DNA from: CAZYQW01 sp964649825
GTDB lineage: Bacteria; Planctomycetota; B15-G4; JADJEK01
Length of the DNA stretch: 18,815 nucleotides
Assembly (NCBI GenBank): GCA_964649825.1
Contig: CAZYQW010000082.1
Span: 1-18,815 of the forward strand
Direction: 5' to 3'
A program made the translations under genes and the position numbers. Position 1 is the stretch's first letter, and the number at the start of each line of letters is the position of its first letter. The notes below the pieces were generated by a model. The model saw nothing but the letters and a program-made list of their open reading frames with translations. It was not told where the DNA came from and searched no databases. Shown here in pieces: positions 15,272 to 18,815 of this stretch.

Positions 15272-15331
15272 CCGTCGTCCCAGCGTCCAAGCGTCCCGGG
15301 ACCCGGGGTCCGCCGGGGTCCGCGCGGCGGC
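15272..15331. other. 60-nt convergent gap with a GTCCCGGGAC palindrome
   Basis: The gap separates the TPR gene stop from the stop of the minus-strand exported protein. It holds a 10-bp palindrome (15293-15302) and a near-direct repeat of GGGGTCCGC just after it (about 15305-15326). It could form GC-rich hairpins in either transcript, but there is no T tract, so I do not call an intrinsic terminator. Confidence 0.4.
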
Positions 15332-16507
15332 TCAACGCAACAAGCGCTCAGGGTCGAGCCCCGGCTCGAGTCCCACCACGAGGACGACGCGGCCGGCGTC
15401 GCGCTCGGCGCGCGCGAGAACCACCCCAGCGTCCGTCGTCACCTCGGCCCCGGTCTGCTCCTCGTCCATCGTGACCGGCGACTCCGTCCCCGTCGGCGAG
15501 AAGCGGCGCTGCCAGACCTTGCGCAGCGCGTCGATCATCTCCGCCGCGTCCTCGTTCGTGTCGAAGACGAAGCACGCCTGGACGAGCACAGCGCCCGAGC
15601 CGTTCCGGTAGACGCGGTACCGATCGCCGCCCCACCCGCGCGAGGCTTGGACGGCGCGGACGGGGTCGCCGTGGCCGCGCACGAACGTCTCGAGCCCGAC
15701 CTCCCCCATCACGTCCTCGCGCAGGAGCGCCCAACCGGCGCCGAGGTCGGGAGCGAGATCGCGGAGCGCGACGGGCCTCGGTTCGTCGCGGTGCGCGGGG
15801 CCGAGGAACTTCTCGGGGTGCACGACCTGTTCGGTGGAGGTCGGCGGATGCAGGTAGAGGTCGTCGACGCCGGACCAACCGCGCTCGCGATGGACGCCGC
15901 GCACGAACGCCGTCGCGGCGAGATCGACGGACGCGACCCGATCGAGATGCTTGGCGTCGAGATCGCGCGCGAGCTCGTCGGCGAAGCGGTCGATGCACCC
16001 ATCCGCGACCAGGTCGGCCTCGCCTTCGATCACCGCGCGCCGCGCCGCCGCCTGGTCGGCGTCGGGCGCGCCGGCGAGGAACTCGACGAGGTTGGTGCGC
16101 CGGCCGCGCTCCGCTCGCGCCAGCTCGCGCGCGAGGGTCACGACCTCGGCCGCGCCGGCGAGCCTCGCGGCGACGCGGAGGCTTCGACGCGCCTCGTCGT
16201 AGACGATGGCCCCGCCGCGCTCCGGCGTCGGACCGGACGTGGGCCAGCCGAACGTATCGATCGCGTCCGCCGGCATCGCGGCCGGGGCGGCGCCGGCGAA
16301 CGGCTCGGCGGTCACCAAGGCGATCGGCTCGCCGACGTCGGCGCCGCGCACCGCCGCGATCATCGCCTCCATCCGTCGCACGCGACGGACGACGTCCGGG
16401 TTCTCGTCCGAGTCCGACGCGGCGGCGTCCGCCGCAAAGAACGCAAGCAGCGCCGCGCTGAGCGCGCCCATCGGGTCTCGAAGCGTCTTCGTCATCGAGG
16501 TCGGCAT
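15332..16507 (-). CDS. exported metallopeptidase-like protein lacking the HExxH histidines
   Basis: From ATG at 16507 the product has 391 residues. ATG at 16495 is an alternative start. A signal peptide is likely (GALSAALLAFFAADAAASD, about 14-32). VYDEARRSLRV (102-112), a helix EVVTLARELARAE (121-133), AVIEGEADLV (158-167), PPTSTEQVVHPEKF (221-234), LREDVMGEVGLE and RGWGGDRYRVY appear in the order I recall from a widespread uncharacterised secreted family. In that family the helix normally reads like HELTHALQDQ. Here the HExxH position reads RELAR (127-131). The glutamate remains, but both zinc-binding histidines are arginine. The protein is therefore probably not a working zinc peptidase. 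It may be a binding or chaperone-like descendant in the periplasm or outside the cell. It diverges from the helicase gene. Confidence 0.75.
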   Translation of the reverse strand: MPTSMTKTLRDPMGALSAALLAFFAADAAASDSDENPDVVRRVRRMEAMIAAVRGADVGEPIALVTAEPFAGAAPAAMPADAIDTFGWPTSGPTPERGGAIVYDEARRSLRVAARLAGAAEVVTLARELARAERGRRTNLVEFLAGAPDADQAAARRAVIEGEADLVADGCIDRFADELARDLDAKHLDRVASVDLAATAFVRGVHRERGWSGVDDLYLHPPTSTEQVVHPEKFLGPAHRDEPRPVALRDLAPDLGAGWALLREDVMGEVGLETFVRGHGDPVRAVQASRGWGGDRYRVYRNGSGAVLVQACFVFDTNEDAAEMIDALRKVWQRRFSPTGTESPVTMDEEQTGAEVTTDAGVVLARAERDAGRVVLVVGLEPGLDPERLLR

Positions 16508-16680
16508 CTGAATTCGATCGTAGCGTCCCCCGTCGCGCGACGAACGGACGAGGTCGCACTCGAGGCCATCGTGCCGGTCGCGCCGGAAGTCGGGGACGCG
16601 CGCCCTCCTCGCGTTCCATTCCGTGATCGGCGACGGTCGGCCGACGACGACCAAGCGATCGACCCGGCGGATTGAGGCCT

Positions 16681-16694
16681 GGCGCCCGGGCGCC
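16681..16694. promoter_or_regulatory. 14-bp perfect palindrome in a divergent promoter region
   Basis: GGCGCCCGGGCGCC is its own reverse complement. It sits in the 235-nt gap between the divergent genes at 16507 and 16743, just before the possible -10 of the helicase gene. It could be a dimeric repressor site or a hairpin. GC-only palindromes are also common by chance in DNA this GC-rich. Confidence 0.45.
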
Positions 16695-16700
16695 GAACCG

Positions 16701-16709
16701 TGCTAACGT
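16701..16709 (+). promoter_or_regulatory. possible extended -10 of the DEAD-box helicase gene
   Basis: TGCTAACGT has the TGn extension and matches the first, second and last positions of TATAAT. It lies about 34 nt before ATG 16743, which leaves a short untranslated leader. No good -35 is visible, as expected for an extended -10 type. Confidence rests on position and pattern only. Confidence 0.4.
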
Positions 16710-16742
16710 GTCCGGTTCGCGTTTCTCCGACGAAAGCCCTTC

Positions 16743-18539
16743 ATGCTGAACCCCGCCGAGCCCGCGCTCGAACCGTCGGAGGCCGCCGCCCCCGCCGAAT
16801 CCACCGACTTCGCCCCTTGCCAGGTCGCGCCTGCCGCATCCGTGAACCCATTCGCCGCCCTCGGCCTGCACGAGCCGCTGGTGCGGGCGCTCGCCGAGGA
16901 AGGGTACGACACGCCGACGCCGATCCAGACGCGGACCATCCCGCCGCTCCTCCAAGGGCGCGACCTCATCGGGCAGGCCCAGACCGGCACCGGCAAGACG
17001 GCGGCGTTCGGGTTGCCCCTGCTGCAGGGGCTCGAGCGCGACGTCCCGGGAGTGTCCGGGCTGGTCCTCGCCCCCACGCGCGAGCTGGCGATGCAGGTCG
17101 CCGACGCGCTGCGGACCTACGCACGATACCTGCCGCGGACGCGGATCTGCACCCTCTACGGCGGCCAGCCGATCCATCGCCAGCTCGCCGAGCTCGCGCG
17201 CGGCGCGGAACTGGTCGTCGGGACGCCGGGGCGCGTGATCGACTGCCTGGAGCGCGGCGCGCTCGACCTGTCGGCGGTCCGGTTCGTCGTGCTCGACGAG
17301 GCGGACGAGATGCTCCGGATGGGATTTCTCGAGGACGTCGAGCGAATCCTCGCGGAGGTCCCGGAGGAGCGGCAGACGGCGCTCTTCTCGGCAACGATGC
17401 CGGAGGCGATCCAGCGCATCGCCGAACAGCGCCTGAGCGCGCCGGTGCACGTGTCGATGGGCTCCGAGCGACGGAGCGTCGCCGGCATCGAGCAGCGAGT
17501 GCTGGTGACGCCGCAGCGGCAGAAGATCGACGTGCTGGCTCGACTTCTCGACGCCGAGGCGGCGGAGGCGATCCTCGTCTTCGCAAAGACCCGCCTCGGC
17601 TGCGCCGACCTCGCGGACGCCCTGGACGCGCGCGGGTTCCCCTCCGCGGCGCTGCACGGCGACATGAACCAGCCGCAGCGCGAGGACGTCGTCCGCCGGC
17701 TGCGCGCGGGGCGCCTGCAGCTCGTGGTCGCGACCGACGTGGCGGCGCGCGGCCTCGACGTCGACTGCATCACGCACGTGGTCAACTATGACCCGCCGGC
17801 CGACATGGAGACGTACCTGCACCGCATCGGTCGGACCGGGCGCGCCGGCCGGACCGGCGTCGCCATCCTCCTCCTAACGCCGCGCGAGCGGTTCCTGCGC
17901 TCGACGTACGAGCGGTACTCGGGCCGCGAGATGATCGAGGTCCGGCCGCCGAGGAACGCCGAGATCTCGGCGCGCCGGGCGACGCGGCTCGAAGAGCGGA
18001 TCATCGAGACGATCGCGGCCGGCGAGCTCGCGCCGTACCGCGCCGTCGCCGAGCGGCTGGTCGCGGAGCACGGCGTCGACCCGCTCGACGCGGCGGCGGC
18101 CCTCGCGAAGCTCGCCACCCGGGACCGCCCGCTGACCATCGAGGGCCCCGAGCTCGAGGAGCTCCGGCTCCCGCCGCGCCGCGAGCGTTCGGCCGGACCG
18201 CCGGCGCGCGGGCCGGTGCGAAACGGCCACGGCCGCGGCGAGGCGGCGCGGCTGTTCCTGTCGCGCGGCGCGCGCGACGGCCTGCGTCCGGCCGACCTGG
18301 TCGGCGCGCTGACCCGCGGCGGCGGCCTCCCGTCCAACGCGATCGGGACGATCGAGATCCGCGACGCGGTGACCTTCTTCGAGGTCGACCCGGAGCTCGA
18401 GCACGAGGTCCTGGCGCTGTCGGGGCGCGTCGAGCTGCGCGGCAAGCCCCTCAAGCTGGCGCGGGCGCGCCCGGACTTCCGCGGCGGCCGGAGTGCACCC
18501 CGCGGGCGCCCGCGACCGCGCTTCGGTCCGGGACGCTGA
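16743..18539 (+). CDS. DEAD-box ATP-dependent RNA helicase (DeaD/CsdA type) with DbpA-like RNA-binding domain
   Basis: The protein has 598 residues. An Ala/Pro/Glu-rich N-terminal extension (1-34) precedes the helicase core. Core motifs are PTPIQ (Q motif, about 58-62), AQTGTGKT (79-86), PTRELA (111-116), TPGR (161-164), DEAD (185-188), SAT (216-218), ATDVAARGLD (330-339) and HRIGRTGRAGR (360-370). A helical linker (about 385-450) is followed by a DbpA-type RNA-recognition fold (about 492-570; LFLSRGARDGLRPADLVGAL, IGTIEIRDAVTFFEV). The protein ends with an Arg/Gly/Pro tail. This architecture is that of DeaD/CsdA, which unwinds structured RNA in ribosome assembly and cold adaptation. All catalytic motifs are intact. 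It stands alone on the plus strand. Confidence 0.96.
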   Translation: MLNPAEPALEPSEAAAPAESTDFAPCQVAPAASVNPFAALGLHEPLVRALAEEGYDTPTPIQTRTIPPLLQGRDLIGQAQTGTGKTAAFGLPLLQGLERDVPGVSGLVLAPTRELAMQVADALRTYARYLPRTRICTLYGGQPIHRQLAELARGAELVVGTPGRVIDCLERGALDLSAVRFVVLDEADEMLRMGFLEDVERILAEVPEERQTALFSATMPEAIQRIAEQRLSAPVHVSMGSERRSVAGIEQRVLVTPQRQKIDVLARLLDAEAAEAILVFAKTRLGCADLADALDARGFPSAALHGDMNQPQREDVVRRLRAGRLQLVVATDVAARGLDVDCITHVVNYDPPADMETYLHRIGRTGRAGRTGVAILLLTPRERFLRSTYERYSGREMIEVRPPRNAEISARRATRLEERIIETIAAGELAPYRAVAERLVAEHGVDPLDAAAALAKLATRDRPLTIEGPELEELRLPPRRERSAGPPARGPVRNGHGRGEAARLFLSRGARDGLRPADLVGALTRGGGLPSNAIGTIEIRDAVTFFEVDPELEHEVLALSGRVELRGKPLKLARARPDFRGGRSAPRGRPRPRFGPGR

Positions 18540-18543
18540 TCGA

Positions 18544-18574
18544 CCGGCGGCCGGGTGCGCGGCGACGCCGCCGG
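18544..18574 (+). terminator. GC hairpin after the helicase gene
   Basis: CCGGCGGC (18544-18551) pairs exactly with GCCGCCGG (18567-18574) across a 15-nt loop. It starts 5 nt after the helicase stop. No T tract follows, so it may be a hairpin-only terminator or a 3'-end stabiliser. Confidence 0.5.
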
Positions 18575-18660
18575 ACGCCCAGGATTTCGAACGAACCTCG
18601 AGGGTCGAGCGTGACACCGGCGGTGCTAGCAGCCCGTGGTGAAAGTGCTTTCGAAGCGAG

Positions 18661-18815
18661 GCGAGGTCATCGCGACCTAGTGGTGTGATTCAGATTGTTG
18701 GTGGATTATCCGGAGGTCATCGTCGTCGCTGGCAAGGCGCGACGACGACCGCGTATTCGAGATACGTCGAGGAGGAGCAACGCAGCAAGCGATGACGAGG
18801 GCCCCGGAGAAACGT
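18661..18815. other. gene-free tail with a series of short hairpins, possible dispersed structured repeat
   Basis: No credible ORF covers this end. The segment is more AT-rich at 18681-18710 than the genes. It contains a row of small stem-loops: AGGTC/GACCT (18664-18678), GGAT/ATCC (18703-18711), CGTCGTCGC/GCGACGACG (18721-18729 with 18739-18747) and CGTAT/ATACG (18752-18756 with 18762-18766). AGCGATGACG (18788-18797) is a partial complement of the GTCATCGTC...GCT stretch near 18716-18730, so an outer stem may enclose the inner ones. The window ends inside or just after it. It could be a structured RNA, an intergenic repeat family, or the leader of the next gene. Confidence 0.5.

Noticed and set aside
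15348..17822. 824-residue minus-strand ORF
   Set aside because: It spans the divergent promoter and runs antisense to the helicase, and its product is Arg-rich low complexity.
18540..18815. tRNA or CRISPR in the right-hand tail
   Set aside because: The palindromes do not form a cloverleaf, and there are no regularly spaced identical repeats.

Overview
The window is a high-GC (roughly two thirds or more G+C by eye) chromosomal segment. Genes are tightly packed, with stop/start overlaps and GTG or TTG starts. An LpxK-type lipid A kinase points to a Gram-negative bacterium with an LPS outer membrane. The other conserved genes (BipA/TypA, glutamate dehydrogenase, ParA, DEAD-box helicase) are too widespread to give a phylum. 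The style would fit an uncultured high-GC lineage of the Acidobacteriota/Myxococcota/Eisenbacteria kind, but that is only an inference. I see no rRNA, tRNA, CRISPR array, transposase or phage gene.

Layout. (1) 1-248: gene-free, with a 15-bp inverted repeat and a G/C-rich array of A-B-B-A repeats. (2) 249-7271, minus strand: a probable five-gene operon read right to left: a DUF2064 GT-A glycosyltransferase, a GT39-type membrane glycosyltransferase (GTGA overlap), glutamate dehydrogenase, TypA/BipA (8-nt overlap) and a UDP-galactopyranose-mutase/protoporphyrinogen-oxidase-like FAD enzyme. Sugar transfer and envelope glycan work is the likely theme at both ends, with nitrogen metabolism and translation genes between. 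(3) 7493-8263, plus: a class II cyclic-nucleotide phosphodiesterase-like metallo-hydrolase, convergent with a LysE/RhtB exporter (8296-8934, minus). The two are separated only by a GGGAAA repeat. (4) 9213-10934, plus: an unusual fusion of an RnfD/NqrB-like membrane domain with a cysteine-paired Sel1 repeat tail, with no other Rnf gene nearby. (5) 10931-13908, minus: a coupled cluster of an orphan ParA ATPase, an exported coiled-coil protein, LpxK (apparently starting at CTG) and a 48-residue small ORF. (6) 13982-15271, plus: a TPR-like protein divergent from parA. (7) 15332-16507, minus: an exported protein that looks like a metallopeptidase relative whose HExxH has become RELAR. (8) 16743-18539, plus: a DEAD-box RNA helicase with a DbpA-type C-terminal domain, followed by a hairpin and a gene-free, palindrome-rich tail to the window end.

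The points most worth following up are the RnfD-Sel1 fusion lacking a visible flavinylation motif, the CTG-started lpxK in an operon with an orphan ParA, the inactivated metallopeptidase-like protein, and the coupled small ORF after lpxK. I did not find a clear, self-contained new defence or mobile system here.
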